64,000 nucleotides of DNA. Source: an uncultured Paraglaciecola sp. GTDB lineage: Bacteria; Pseudomonadota; Gammaproteobacteria; Enterobacterales; Alteromonadaceae. How positions within the stretch are numbered: position 1 is the stretch's first letter; every line of letters starts with the position of its first letter. The DNA lies in the NCBI GenBank assembly GCA_947498355.1, contig CANMKA010000005.1, positions 1-64,000 of the forward strand, in the 5' to 3' direction. The position numbers were made by a program, and so were the translations under genes. Below, in pieces: positions 17,952-27,085 of the stretch. Below the pieces are notes generated by a model. It saw nothing but the letters and a program-made list of their open reading frames with translations. It had not been told where the DNA came from and ran no database searches.

Positions 17952-18437
17952 ATGAGACGTTTCACATTTAACAGTAAGCGAGCATTTACTGTGTTAGCTA
18001 CCTTAGTTACTTTGTTATTCAGCGGGTGCACAAGCTTATTCAATAAGCATGTGGAATGGGAAACCATTGAGCCTGAAACTTTTCCAATTATATCAGCCGT
18101 TGGCTACGCGCCCATCTCTGCACAAAAAGGCCATGATAAGGCGTCAAAGATGCTTATGGCACTTAAAGCATCAAAGCTCGATGCTTACAGAGAATTGACT
18201 CAGCAGGTTTACGGCCAAAAAGTTGACGGTGAGCAAACCTTGTCGAATCTAATTTTACAAAATACTCAGCTAGGTAGCTCGGTACAAGGTGTGATACGCG
18301 GGGCTAGGGTAATAAAAAGTTATCCGGTTGGCGATGATACTTACGCCACAGAGTTAGAACTCGATTTTAAAGTCGTGAATGATATTTATTTGTCTACGGC
18401 TAAGCCTAGACGTGTCAAAAAGGTTCATTATTACTAA
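17952..18437 (+). CDS. flgP: Flagellar assembly lipoprotein FlgP
   Basis: 161-residue LPP20-family lipoprotein matching FlgP, an outer membrane protein tied to flagellar basal body rings and motility in Vibrio and Campylobacter. The signal peptide carries a lipobox FSGC with Cys26 as the lipidation site. The mature domain contains KLDAYRELTQQVYGQKVDG, typical of the family, and GVIRGARVI. An AAGCCGCAGGAAA ribosome binding region precedes the ATG. It is divergent from flgT and convergent with flgN. Confidence 0.87.
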   Translation: MRRFTFNSKRAFTVLATLVTLLFSGCTSLFNKHVEWETIEPETFPIISAVGYAPISAQKGHDKASKMLMALKASKLDAYRELTQQVYGQKVDGEQTLSNLILQNTQLGSSVQGVIRGARVIKSYPVGDDTYATELELDFKVVNDIYLSTAKPRRVKKVHYY

Positions 18438-18576
18438 AATCTGAGTACTAAAATCTGAGCCTTTCTTCACTGTAAGTATTTGGGCTTCAGGCTTTTGGCT
18501 TAGTAGTGAGTAACTAGGCCTGCTGTTTATCATTGAAAAATAAGGCCTAGCTTGTGGTGTTTGACGCCTTAACTCA

Positions 18577-19005
18577 TTAAGCGCTGAAGCTTCCCCCTGA
18601 AGCGCGGCCTCTGGTTTTTCCGCTTTTATCGTACGTCATTGATTCTTTAGCTCTTGATTCGAGCAATATATTTCTTAAATGTTCTAAACGTAATTGACCT
18701 TGTTCGACAGCCGTTTGGTTGATTTTGGTTCTAAACTCGCATTGCTTAACGAGCTCTTGGGCGTGCTTGAGTAAGCTCACTATCTCTTCGTTTTGCTGCT
18801 CTTCGGGACTTGTTTTGAGGTAGATGGATTCAATTATTTTGTCTTGGCTTTGGATAGAATCGAGAAGGGCTTCTTTGGTCTTTAGTAAGGTGATTAGCGC
18901 TTCTGCGTCTCTACTGCTAATGAGGTGTAATTCGGATTCTAGGACTTGCTGGAGTGCTGTTAAGTTTTGGTGTTGATCTTTTATTGATTTTTGTAGTTCG
19001 ATCAT
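18577..19005 (-). CDS. flgN: Flagellar export chaperone FlgN
   Basis: 142-residue, mostly alpha-helical cytoplasmic protein, the export chaperone for hook-filament junction proteins FlgK and FlgL. Position directly after flgM is diagnostic. Heptad-like leucines run through residues 1-110; the C-terminal tail (SGKTRGRASGGSFSA) is flexible, Gly/Ser-rich and is the expected client-binding end. It is the last gene of the minus-strand flgM-flgN pair, and shares the sigma-28 promoter ahead of flgM. Confidence 0.85.
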   Translation of the reverse strand: MIELQKSIKDQHQNLTALQQVLESELHLISSRDAEALITLLKTKEALLDSIQSQDKIIESIYLKTSPEEQQNEEIVSLLKHAQELVKQCEFRTKINQTAVEQGQLRLEHLRNILLESRAKESMTYDKSGKTRGRASGGSFSA

Positions 19006-19047
19006 AATTGGCTGCCAACGTTAATAACAAACATCATTATGCTGCTA

Positions 19048-19380
19048 TTAACGTTTTGATCCAAATATTTCTGTTTCTAAAGCGGTTAGCTTATTGGCTA
19101 CTGACTCAGCGTTAACTTTGTAGTCACCATTTTGAATCGCTTCTTTTAACTTGTTAACTTTGTCTTGGTTAACAGGCGCTTCAGAACTTTTCTTTTGAAC
19201 TTGGGTCAGTTGCTGAGCTGAAGACGTCAACGAAACTGAATCGGTTCTGGGTGCACTGGCAGTTTGACTTGCATTTGCTTGCTGGCTGCCCGTGTTATTG
19301 TTAGCCACCTGTTGTTGGCTAAGCTTTTGATTATCGATGGGAGTTTTAACCCCTCCACCGTTAACATTATTAATTGACAT
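19048..19380 (-). CDS. flgM: Anti-sigma-28 factor FlgM
   Basis: 110 residues. It binds and holds sigma-28 (FliA) in the cytoplasm until the hook is finished, when it is exported. The N-terminal two thirds are Gln/Ser/Asn-rich and unstructured; the C-terminal sigma-binding part is visible as DSVSLTSSAQQL (about 47-58), VNKLKEAIQNGDYKVNAESV and ANKLTALETEIFG. Start ATG at 19380. A perfect-spacing sigma-28 promoter lies just upstream, giving the usual autoregulatory loop. Confidence 0.93.
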   Translation of the reverse strand: MSINNVNGGGVKTPIDNQKLSQQQVANNNTGSQQANASQTASAPRTDSVSLTSSAQQLTQVQKKSSEAPVNQDKVNKLKEAIQNGDYKVNAESVANKLTALETEIFGSKR

Positions 19381-19416
19381 GATAAAAGTCCACTACGTAA
19401 TTCTTCCTCGAAAATT

Positions 19417-19443
19417 GTATCGGCCTCGCTGAGCCAAACTTTA
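19417..19443 (-). promoter_or_regulatory. Sigma-28 promoter of flgM
   Basis: On the minus strand TAAAGTTT (19443-19436), 11 bases, then GCCGATAC (19424-19417). It matches the consensus TAAAGTTT-N11-GCCGATAA at all but the last base. It is 37 bases upstream of the flgM start. Confidence 0.9.
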
Positions 19444-19495
19444 GTATATATTTTGAATATTTTGCGATAAAAAACGAAGTAACATTTAATTGAGA

Positions 19496-20197
19496 CTAAA
19501 TCTTAATTTCTACCTCGCCCATGTTGGCGACACGGGCTTGTATTCGTTTATTTGAACGACTATTTCGGATTAAAATTGTGTCGCCGATATTACCATCTTC
19601 GAGGGCTTCACCTCCAGTCTTTACTCGCATAGAAGAGGATACCGCAGAAATAGTCACTCTGTCTCCTTTGCATACATAGCAAAGGTTACTGGGTATAACT
19701 GCTCGGCCAGCGGAAATCCGTCTTTTAGTTCGTGCCCCGACAACACTTTCTATACTGCCGTAGGTCGTAGAGCGGATTTGCTTTTTGTCCATTTCCACAA
19801 GGGCCAAGTTATTTTTAGTTAATATTGTGCCTGGGCTGACTGGGTTAGAAATTACGACAACTGGCTGCATTTGAGTGGCATTTAACATAACAAACATATA
19901 CCAGTTTTTAGACTCGCACTGGGCTTTTACCGTGATGTTTGCCTGATTGGCTATATTGGTATTAGTCGAGAACTTGTAGTTTTCAGGACAAAGAGGGATG
20001 TTGATCCGTTTGTCTATAGGCATGGTTTTTATTCTGGTATTGAGCTTAGTTTGATCATCTAGCATGTCACTTACGAAGGCTTCAGCCTGCAAGGTTAGTT
20101 GCTGGCGTGCTAAATTATTTGGCTGTTCGGCCGCTAATACCTTTAGAGAAGTAGGCAATAGAATGAAAATTAAAGAGATTACTAACGAATAATACAT
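19496..20197 (-). CDS. flgA: Flagellar P-ring assembly chaperone FlgA
   Basis: Periplasmic chaperone for P-ring protein FlgI. From ATG 20197 the protein is 233 residues with a signal peptide (MYYSLVISLIFILLPTSLKVLAAEQ), then the SAF-like domain (from about 130: VVVISNPVSPGTILTKNNL), and a C-terminal beta domain ending QARVANMGEVEIKI. The frame is open for 31 codons further upstream to 20290, but that would bury the signal peptide, so 20197 is chosen. The promoter is probably in the 20198-20399 divergent region with cheV. flgA, flgM and flgN run in order on this strand, but flgM has its own promoter. Confidence 0.9.
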   Translation of the reverse strand: MYYSLVISLIFILLPTSLKVLAAEQPNNLARQQLTLQAEAFVSDMLDDQTKLNTRIKTMPIDKRINIPLCPENYKFSTNTNIANQANITVKAQCESKNWYMFVMLNATQMQPVVVISNPVSPGTILTKNNLALVEMDKKQIRSTTYGSIESVVGARTKRRISAGRAVIPSNLCYVCKGDRVTISAVSSSMRVKTGGEALEDGNIGDTILIRNSRSNKRIQARVANMGEVEIKI

Positions 20198-20399
20198 TTT
20201 TTCATTTTCACTTGTGGTTAACTTGTCTATGCTAATGAATACAAGGAATTTAATTTCATTGTTTAGCGTCAAATTTACGACGCCAAACACGTTTTTTTGC
20301 GACTTTTACTAACAAAATGAACATATTTAGGATTGTAGTGAAAGTTCTAATCGATTAAAGCAAGAGCCGAGCCGCTTTTTCTAATATTTGGAGCCTTAC

Positions 20400-21323
20400 A
20401 TGTCAGAGATTCTTAATTCCGTTAACCAGCGTACGCAATTAGTTGGTGAGAACAGATTGGAATTGTTGCTGTTTAAATTGAACACTAAGCAAAGATTTGG
20501 CATTAACGTATTTAAAGTACGTGAAGTGCTTCAGTGTCCACCACTTACCTCAATGCCAAGGTTGAATGGTTTAGTGCGAGGCATCGCGCATATCCGAGGG
20601 CAAACCATTTCTGTCATTGATATGAGTTTAGCTACAGGCGGCAAAAGAATTGAAGATTTGTCGACTGCATTTATTATCATTGCTGAATACAACAGCTCGG
20701 TTCAAGGCTTTTTAGTGGGTTCGGTTGAACGCATTATTAACACCAATTGGGCATCGATTATGCCGCCCCCGAAAGGTAGCGGACGGGCAAGTTATTTGAC
20801 AGCTGTGACTGAAATTGAAAAAGAGCTCATTGAAATTCTCGACGTTGAAAAAATATTAAATGAGATTTCACCCGTCAATACCGACTTAAGTGACGACGTA
20901 GCAGACAGCTTAACCGTTGACAATCAGCAAGAAAAAATTATCTTCATTGCAGATGACTCCTCAGTTGCTCGAAACCAAGTCAAAAAGGCCCTGTCGGCAT
21001 TGGGTCTAAATATCGAGCTAGCGAAGAATGGTTTAGAAGCATTAGAACGCTTAAAAGAAATTGCTGCAGAAACCGGCGACATTACCGACCGTGTTGGTGT
21101 GTTGGTATCTGATATCGAAATGCCCGAAATGGATGGCTACACACTGACCGCAGAAATTCGCAACACGCCCGAACTTAAAAAGCTGCATGTTATATTACAT
21201 ACTTCGTTAAGTGGTGTGTTCAACCAAGCTATGGTTGAAAAAGTAGGGGCCGATGACTTTATTGCAAAGTTCCACCCAGATGAATTAGCTACGTCGGTAC
21301 AAAAATGGTTCGGTAACGAGTAG
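20400..21323 (+). CDS. cheV: Chemotaxis coupling protein CheV
   Basis: 307 residues: an N-terminal CheW-like domain (about 20-165; RFGINVFKVREVLQCPPLT and VRGIAHIRGQTISVIDM) linking receptors to CheA, and a C-terminal receiver domain (about 180-305) with phospho-acceptor Asp in VLVSDIEMPEMDG. A TTG start at 20388 is open in frame, but GGAG at 20390-20393 sits six bases before the ATG at 20400, so that is the start. It lies ahead of cheR and the flgB operon, the standard order in polar-flagellated gammaproteobacteria. Confidence 0.95.
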   Translation: MSEILNSVNQRTQLVGENRLELLLFKLNTKQRFGINVFKVREVLQCPPLTSMPRLNGLVRGIAHIRGQTISVIDMSLATGGKRIEDLSTAFIIIAEYNSSVQGFLVGSVERIINTNWASIMPPPKGSGRASYLTAVTEIEKELIEILDVEKILNEISPVNTDLSDDVADSLTVDNQQEKIIFIADDSSVARNQVKKALSALGLNIELAKNGLEALERLKEIAAETGDITDRVGVLVSDIEMPEMDGYTLTAEIRNTPELKKLHVILHTSLSGVFNQAMVEKVGADDFIAKFHPDELATSVQKWFGNE

Positions 21324-21390
21324 TTCATGACTTGTTTTCCAAATTATTTTTGGTGTTAAACGGATTTTTATTAGCATAAGTGAGTAGTGT

Positions 21391-22224
21391 GTGGCATTTG
21401 ATGATTTAAGCAGTCGACATTATACGGCGTTTTGTGAATTTTTAGAGGGGGCATGTGGCATAGTTCTCGGACCTAATAAGCAATATTTAGTTAAGAGCCG
21501 CCTTTCACCTTTGGTTGGTGAATTGAGTTATGCGTCTATCTCTGATTTTATCGACTCTGTGATAAAAGGCGAACGTAATGCCACCCGCTCTGCTATTGAG
21601 GTGATGACTACCAACGAGACCTTGTGGTTTCGAGATTCCTATCCATATACTTTGTTAGAGCAAGAGATCTTTCCAGCGCTAGCTAAGCAAAATAGACAAA
21701 TAAAAGTATGGAGTGCGGCCTGTTCATCTGGCCAAGAACCCTACTCAATTGGCATGAGTTGGCTAAATGCCAAGCAAAAAAATACTTTGGGGAATACTGC
21801 TCGTTTACAGGTGACGGGGACTGATATTTCAGCCGAAATGTTGGATATTTGCCGAAAAGGTGAATATGACCTTTTGGCTATTGCCCGAGGTTTACCTGAA
21901 CATTGTCAAAAAAATTACTTTGAACCCATAGATAAAGGTCGTCTTCGCGTTGCACCGCCTTTAAAGCAGTTAATTCAGTTTAAGCCAATTAATTTACTAG
22001 ACAGCTATGGGTCTTTAGGAAAATTTGATCTAGTGTTTTGTCGCAATGTACTTATTTACTTTTCTCGAGACGTCAAAAAACAGATCCTGCAAAAGATTGC
22101 CGCTTGCCTGCAAGATGACGGCATTTTATTTTTGGGCGCGTCTGAATCACTCTCTGGTTTGTCTGAGGATTTCACTATGATCCGCAGCAATCATGGCCTC
22201 TACTACCGTAAATCCGCTTCATAG
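21391..22224 (+). CDS. cheR: Chemotaxis protein methyltransferase CheR
   Basis: 277 residues. It methylates receptor glutamates with S-adenosylmethionine. An N-terminal helical domain (about 5-75) is followed by the methyltransferase domain with VWSAACSSGQEPYSIGM (about 107-123), the SAM site, and FDLVFCRNVLIYFS (about 212-225). It starts at GTG 21391, preceded by AAGTGAG at a fair distance; the nearby ATG at 21401 is out of frame. It lies 67 bases after cheV, and its 3' end abuts the sigma-54 promoter of flgB. Confidence 0.95.
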   Translation: MAFDDLSSRHYTAFCEFLEGACGIVLGPNKQYLVKSRLSPLVGELSYASISDFIDSVIKGERNATRSAIEVMTTNETLWFRDSYPYTLLEQEIFPALAKQNRQIKVWSAACSSGQEPYSIGMSWLNAKQKNTLGNTARLQVTGTDISAEMLDICRKGEYDLLAIARGLPEHCQKNYFEPIDKGRLRVAPPLKQLIQFKPINLLDSYGSLGKFDLVFCRNVLIYFSRDVKKQILQKIAACLQDDGILFLGASESLSGLSEDFTMIRSNHGLYYRKSAS

Positions 22225-22252
22225 GGTTTATTTAACTCCTAATTTTTCTTAC

Positions 22253-22268
22253 TGGCACAAGCTTTGCT
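22253..22268 (+). promoter_or_regulatory. Sigma-54 promoter of flgBCDE
   Basis: TGGCAC at 22253-22258, five bases, TTGCT at 22264-22268: consensus -24/-12 with exact spacing. It is 29 bases before flgB. Implies control by a FlrC-type enhancer-binding protein, not in this window. Confidence 0.9.
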
Positions 22269-22296
22269 TTAGTTCTTCCTGACAGAGGAGAGGACT

Positions 22297-22698
22297 ATGG
22301 CGATCAGTTTAGACAAAATGATGGGATTCCATCACAAGGCAATGCAAGTTCGTACCGAGCGAATGGAGATCATTGCTGGAAATTTAGCTAACGCCGATAC
22401 GCCTGGCTATAAAGCCAAAGATCTCGATTTTCAGCAAGTTATGAAACAAGCTCAAACATCTCGAGATCACAACCTCAATAGAACCCACGAAAATCATATT
22501 AAAGGCTCAATGAAGGCCTCTGGTGAGGTGCAATATCGTGTACCGCATCAGCCAGATACAGGTGACGGTAATTCTGTCGATGTGCAAATGGAAAGGAATA
22601 CCTTTTTAGATAATGGTTTGCGCTATCAAGCAGGTATGGAATTTTTAAACGGTAAAATTAAAGGCATGAAAAAAGCCTTGAAAGGTGGGCAGCAATAA
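22297..22698 (+). CDS. flgB: Flagellar basal-body rod protein FlgB
   Basis: 133 residues, proximal rod subunit secreted by the flagellar type III system. The N-terminal rod motif appears as IIAGNLANADTPGYKAKDLDF (about 25-45), and the C-terminal helix is QAGMEFLNGKIKGMKKALKG. GAGGAGAGG before the ATG is a strong ribosome binding site. It is first of the flgBCDE operon and its stop overlaps the flgC start by one base (TAATG). Confidence 0.96.
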   Translation: MAISLDKMMGFHHKAMQVRTERMEIIAGNLANADTPGYKAKDLDFQQVMKQAQTSRDHNLNRTHENHIKGSMKASGEVQYRVPHQPDTGDGNSVDVQMERNTFLDNGLRYQAGMEFLNGKIKGMKKALKGGQQ

Positions 22699-23120
22699 TG
22701 AGCTTATTTAATGTAATGGATATCGCTAGCACGGGCATGAGTGCCCAAAGTGTAAGGCTGAATACGACGGCAAGTAATGTCGCTAATGCCAATAGCGTCA
22801 GTAGTAGCTATGAAGACACCTACAAAGCTCGCCACCCAGTTTTTGCCGCTGAATTGCAGCAAGCTTCTCTTGAACAAACCGATGGCACGAAGGTAAAGGT
22901 TTTGGGAGTGGTCGAAAGTGATAAACCACTACAAATCGAATACAGCCCAGGACATCCTATGGCCGACGAAAATGGTTACATATATAAACCGAATGTCAAT
23001 GTAGTTGAAGAAATGGCCAATATGATGTCGGCATCAAAAGCATACGAAACCAATGTGCAAGTGGCAGATACCACCAAACGAATATTTAGGCATGTATTGA
23101 GACTGGGTCAAGGTCAGTAG
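22698..23120 (+). CDS. flgC: Flagellar basal-body rod protein FlgC
   Basis: 140 residues, rod subunit. N-terminal helix with SAQSVRLNTTASNVANANSVSS; the C-terminal conserved stretch PNVNVVEEMANMMSASKAYETNV (about 105-127) is the family signature. One-base overlap with flgB implies coupled translation. Confidence 0.96.
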   Translation: MSLFNVMDIASTGMSAQSVRLNTTASNVANANSVSSSYEDTYKARHPVFAAELQQASLEQTDGTKVKVLGVVESDKPLQIEYSPGHPMADENGYIYKPNVNVVEEMANMMSASKAYETNVQVADTTKRIFRHVLRLGQGQ

Positions 23121-23158
23121 ACCTTAGATTTATACTCTAATCAGTCAGAGGTAATAAC

Positions 23159-23845
23159 GTGAATACAGTAACTAATGGGCTAAACAGCAACTTGTACTGG
23201 CAAGAAGAAGCACCTGCCGTGGTAGATGAGAGCAATCAGCGCTTGTCTCAAGAGGACTTTTTCTCAATGTTGACGGAACAGTTGGCAAACCAAGACCCGA
23301 CTAAACCCGTTGATAACGATCAGATGGTTGCGCAAATGACTAGCTTTACTATGGCTGATGGCATCGAGCAGCTTAATACACGCTTTTCAGATTTTGCAAC
23401 ATCTATGACGTCTAACCAAGCATTGCAGGCTTCTAGTTTGATTGGGCAGCAGGTTCTGCTACAAGGTGACACAGGTTACGTGGCTACCCAAGGGCAAAAC
23501 CTGTCTGGTGTGGTGATTAACGAGCAAAGTGTTAGAGATTTAGAAATCACCATAGAAACCCCAACCGGTGAAGTGGTAAGAACCATCAGTGCAGGCAGTC
23601 ACTCGGCAGGAAACCTTGAATTTAACTGGGATGGAACCGATGGCCGCGGCAATCAAATGCCCCCTGGCAACTATGTGGTCAAAGCTCAAGGCGAAGTGGC
23701 AGGCGAGTCTCAAATTATTCCAACGGCTGTTAACAGGCATGTCGACAGTGTGAGCTTAGCGGCGAGTAATCAAGGGATCATTCTTAATTTAAACGGTGAT
23801 GTCAGCGTAAGACTTGACGACGTCATTCAAATCGGCGGTCAATAG
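23159..23845 (+). CDS. flgD: Flagellar hook capping protein FlgD
   Basis: 228 residues. Scaffold at the tip of the growing hook, lost when the hook is complete. The N-terminal region contains FFSMLTEQLANQDPTKPVDND and MVAQMTSFTMADGIEQLN, the FlgD signature; the C-terminal part is a FlgD Ig-like/tudor pair (WDGTDGRGNQMPPGNYVVKA near 160-180). It starts at GTG 23159, with AGAGG seven bases upstream. Confidence 0.95.
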   Translation: MNTVTNGLNSNLYWQEEAPAVVDESNQRLSQEDFFSMLTEQLANQDPTKPVDNDQMVAQMTSFTMADGIEQLNTRFSDFATSMTSNQALQASSLIGQQVLLQGDTGYVATQGQNLSGVVINEQSVRDLEITIETPTGEVVRTISAGSHSAGNLEFNWDGTDGRGNQMPPGNYVVKAQGEVAGESQIIPTAVNRHVDSVSLAASNQGIILNLNGDVSVRLDDVIQIGGQ

Positions 23846-23856
23846 GAGAAAAATTC

Positions 23857-25308
23857 ATGTCTTTTAATATTGCACTTAGTGGCGTTTCGGCGGCACAAAA
23901 AGACCTAGATACCACAGCAAACAACATTGCAAACGTGAATACAGTTGGTTTTAAAGAATCTCGAGCCGAATTTGCAGACGTTTTTGCTCAGTCACTGTTA
24001 GCAAGTGGTAGTACCAAAGTAGGGGATGGGGTGGTAACTCAAGAAGTCGCTCAGCAGTTCTCTCAAGGTAGCTTGCAATTTACCAATAACGCATTGGATT
24101 TGGCTATTACAGGTAACGGCTTTTTTGCTACAACACCTGAGTTAGATTCTCGAGATTTTTCGTACACTCGAGCTGGACAGTTTAAGCTAGACTCAGAAAA
24201 CTTTGTGGTTAACTCAAAAGGTGACCACCTTCTAGGATTTCCAGTCAACCCCGATGGTAGCTCCTCTTCTGTGGCATTAAGTACTACCGTTCCGGTCAGG
24301 ATCCCAGATTCTTCTGGCTCTCCTACGCCTACGTCAGAAGTGGCCCTTCGAATGAACTTGCCTGCGAGTGCTGAGCCAAAAAATCTTGATTTATTTAATC
24401 CTGAAGATCCTCTTACCTATAATGCTGCGACATCTGTGACTGTATTCGACTCTTTAGGCGACAGTCATGTTATGACCTATTACTTTATTAAAGATTCGGC
24501 TGCTAATGCTGCAACGCCACCTCGAAATGAGTGGGTGGGTGTGACTTACGTAGACGACCAACCCTTAGCCACAGAAGATAATACTGCGGTGGCACCCGCT
24601 GCGCCTACTGCACCTACCACAGGCGATAACGTAGTTGGAGAAACATCCTTAGCTGCAGGTGTTGCCGGGTTTAGGTTGATTTTTAGTAGTGGTGGCGATT
24701 TCACTGGCGTGCAGAACTCTGGTGGTTCAACAGGGGATATTCCAGGGCCACCTGTAAGTACCAGTACTAACCGCCCAACGGGTAACTTAAACTCATTGCA
24801 ATTAGGCCCAGGTATTTTGACCAATGGTTCCGATCCAACGCAAACAATAACAACCAATTTTGCCTTTGATGCGCTAAACGCCACGCCTAATGAACCTACG
24901 CAATTTGCGTCTGCCTTTGAAGTGACATCTTTAGAGCAAGACGGTTTGGCTGTAGGCCGATTAACTGGCGTTGAGATTGGTCCCGATGGATTAGTTAGAG
25001 CGACATACTCTAATGGTACATCTGAGCCTATCGTACGTGTTGCTTTGGTCCGTTTTGCTAATGAACAAGGGTTAACCCAACAAAGCGGTACGCAGTGGCA
25101 AGAAAGTATCCTGTCGGGGGAAGCGTTAGCCGGTGAAGCAACAACTGGGACATTTGGTGACATTAATTCCTCTTCTCTTGAACAGGCTAACGTCAACTTA
25201 ACCACTGAGTTGATCGATATGATTATTGCTCAGCGAAACTTCCAAGCTAACTCCCGAGCGTTAGAAGTGAATAACCAGCTTAACCAAACAGTATTGAATA
25301 TCAGGTAA
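23857..25308 (+). CDS. flgE: Flagellar hook protein FlgE
   Basis: 483 residues, subunit of the flagellar hook. N-terminal SGVSAAQKDLDTTANNIANV and C-terminal NVNLTTELIDMIIAQRNFQA are the conserved axial helices; the middle (about 150-400) is the variable exposed part, here rich in Pro/Ala/Thr. Somewhat longer than the enteric protein (about 400) because of that middle. TAGGAGAAAA precedes the ATG. It ends the first hook-basal body operon, with a terminator right after. Confidence 0.95.
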   Translation: MSFNIALSGVSAAQKDLDTTANNIANVNTVGFKESRAEFADVFAQSLLASGSTKVGDGVVTQEVAQQFSQGSLQFTNNALDLAITGNGFFATTPELDSRDFSYTRAGQFKLDSENFVVNSKGDHLLGFPVNPDGSSSSVALSTTVPVRIPDSSGSPTPTSEVALRMNLPASAEPKNLDLFNPEDPLTYNAATSVTVFDSLGDSHVMTYYFIKDSAANAATPPRNEWVGVTYVDDQPLATEDNTAVAPAAPTAPTTGDNVVGETSLAAGVAGFRLIFSSGGDFTGVQNSGGSTGDIPGPPVSTSTNRPTGNLNSLQLGPGILTNGSDPTQTITTNFAFDALNATPNEPTQFASAFEVTSLEQDGLAVGRLTGVEIGPDGLVRATYSNGTSEPIVRVALVRFANEQGLTQQSGTQWQESILSGEALAGEATTGTFGDINSSSLEQANVNLTTELIDMIIAQRNFQANSRALEVNNQLNQTVLNIR

Positions 25309-25330
25309 GGGGTTAATACTCACTTCCAAT

Positions 25331-25357
25331 AAGGCCGTCAGTTTGACGGCCTTTTGT
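25331..25357 (+). terminator. Rho-independent terminator after flgE
   Basis: Arms AAGGCCGTCA (25331-25340) and TGACGGCCTT (25344-25353), loop GTT, then T-rich sequence. It separates flgBCDE from flgF onward. Confidence 0.85.
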
Positions 25358-25448
25358 TATTTGTTTGTCCGCTATTCGTTACCTCAAACCAAGCAGTCTG
25401 TCTTTCGTTAATCCCTTACAAACTCAAACTATCGGCTAATTTTAGTAC

Positions 25449-25464
25449 TGGCACTTTCTTTGCA
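25449..25464 (+). promoter_or_regulatory. Sigma-54 promoter of flgFGHIJKL
   Basis: TGGCAC at 25449-25454, five bases, TTGCA at 25460-25464: perfect -24/-12 consensus. It is 40 bases before flgF and follows the flgE terminator, so flgF onward is a separate transcription unit. Confidence 0.92.
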
Positions 25465-25503
25465 TTGTTCATTGGTAAGTACCACTAATGTCAAGAATCA
25501 GTC

Positions 25504-26247
25504 ATGGATAAAATGCTCTATATTGCTGCTAGCGGCGCTAAGCAAGACTTGCTTGGCACAGCCGTTAGAGCTAACAACTTAGCTAATACTCAAACCACTG
25601 GCTTTAAAGCCATGCTTGAGCAAAGTCGTGCTATGCCTGCATTTGGCGAAGGTTTGCCGACTCGTGTTTTCTCCATGACCGAAAGTCCCACTAACAACTA
25701 TGCAAGTGGTTCATTAATTCAAACTGATCGTGAACTCGACTTAGCGATTCAGGGCGAAGGATGGTTTAGCGTTCAAGATGCCAATGGCAACGAAGCGTAT
25801 AGCCGAAACGGCAGTATGCAACTTGGCGCAAACGGTGAGCTCAGAGATTCCCACGGGAATACAGTAGTAGGGGATTTTGGGCCAGTGTTTTTACCTATTC
25901 CTTTATCCAATGTCGACATCGCCTCTGATGGCACTATATCTGTTCAACCCCAAGGTGCACCTGCAACGGTTTTAGAGGAAATAGGTCGTCTGAAATTAGT
26001 TAACCCTAACGTGCAAGATATGGTGCGCGGTGAAGATGGATTATTTCGTTTAGCCAACGGCAATCCTGCACAAGAAGACGCGCAAGTGAGTATTCGTAGC
26101 GGCATGTTAGAAGGCAGTAACGTCAACCCCGTTGAAGAGATGGTCAGCATGATCTATCTACAACGTCATTACGAAATGCAAGTGAAATTAATGAAACAAG
26201 CTGAGCGTTTAGATATGCGCGGCAACCAACTACTCAGAATCATCTAA
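25504..26247 (+). CDS. flgF: Flagellar basal-body rod protein FlgF
   Basis: 247 residues, proximal rod. It starts MDKMLYIAASGAKQDL with NNLANTQTTGFKAM, and ends with SNVNPVEEMVSMIYLQRHYEMQ, the conserved C-terminal axial helix. First gene after the second sigma-54 promoter. Normal length. Confidence 0.96.
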   Translation: MDKMLYIAASGAKQDLLGTAVRANNLANTQTTGFKAMLEQSRAMPAFGEGLPTRVFSMTESPTNNYASGSLIQTDRELDLAIQGEGWFSVQDANGNEAYSRNGSMQLGANGELRDSHGNTVVGDFGPVFLPIPLSNVDIASDGTISVQPQGAPATVLEEIGRLKLVNPNVQDMVRGEDGLFRLANGNPAQEDAQVSIRSGMLEGSNVNPVEEMVSMIYLQRHYEMQVKLMKQAERLDMRGNQLLRII

Positions 26248-26280
26248 GTATTGGCTAAATTTACTCTTTAGGAGACGCCC

Positions 26281-27069
26281 ATGCATCCTGCACTGTGGAT
26301 TAGTAAAACAGGACTCGACGCCGCACAAACCGATGTTGCGGTTATTTCAAACAACTTGGCCAATGCCAGTACAGTTGGTTTTAAGAAAGATCGAGCGATT
26401 TTTGAAGACTTGCTCTATCAAAATATTAATCAACCCGGCGGTCGCTCGTCGGCAGATACAGAGCTACCTTCCGGCTTAATGTTGGGCGCAGGTAGTAAGG
26501 TGGTGGCTACGCAAAAATCTCACACCCAAGGCAATATGCTAACCACAGAAAACTCCTTAGATATTATGGTACAAGGACGAGGCTTCTTTGAAATACTACA
26601 ACCTGATGGAACCTTAGCTTATACACGTAATGGTCAGTTTACTCTAAACGATCAGGGGCAAATGGTTACGCCTGGTGCGGGTCTTTTGCTGCAACCTGTT
26701 ATTACTGTGCCAGAAGATGCCCAGCAAATTACGATTTCTCAAGACGGTGAAGTGTCTGCCTCGATCCGAGGGCAAGCAGAGCCTGCCGTATTAGGTCAAA
26801 TCAATGTCTCCGATTTTATTAATGCAACTGGCTTACAACCTATTGGTCAAAACCTGTATGTTGAAACTGCGGTAAGTGGTGCTCCTATTCAGGGGGTACC
26901 CGGATTGCAGGGGCTAGGCACGGTTGTGCAAGGGGCCTTAGAGACCTCGAATGTTAACGTCACCGAAGAACTGGTGAACTTGATTGAAAGTCAGCGTTTG
27001 TACGAGATGAATTCGAAAGTGATTTCGTCGGTAGACCAAATGCTAGGCCAAGTTATTCAGCAACTTTAA
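26281..27069 (+). CDS. flgG: Flagellar basal-body distal rod protein FlgG
   Basis: 262 residues. It builds the distal rod. N-terminal ISKTGLDAAQTDVAVISNNL and C-terminal SNVNVTEELVNLIESQRLYE are diagnostic and match the usual 262-residue length. A TTAGGAGAC ribosome binding site precedes the ATG. It sits 33 bases after flgF. Confidence 0.97.
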   Translation: MHPALWISKTGLDAAQTDVAVISNNLANASTVGFKKDRAIFEDLLYQNINQPGGRSSADTELPSGLMLGAGSKVVATQKSHTQGNMLTTENSLDIMVQGRGFFEILQPDGTLAYTRNGQFTLNDQGQMVTPGAGLLLQPVITVPEDAQQITISQDGEVSASIRGQAEPAVLGQINVSDFINATGLQPIGQNLYVETAVSGAPIQGVPGLQGLGTVVQGALETSNVNVTEELVNLIESQRLYEMNSKVISSVDQMLGQVIQQL

Positions 27070-27085
27070 TCAGAGGTAATTGGCT

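Noticed and set aside
24546-25205. 219-codon minus-strand frame opposite flgE
   Set aside because: Same reason: it mirrors the Ala/Thr/Gly-rich coding of flgE and has no start context.
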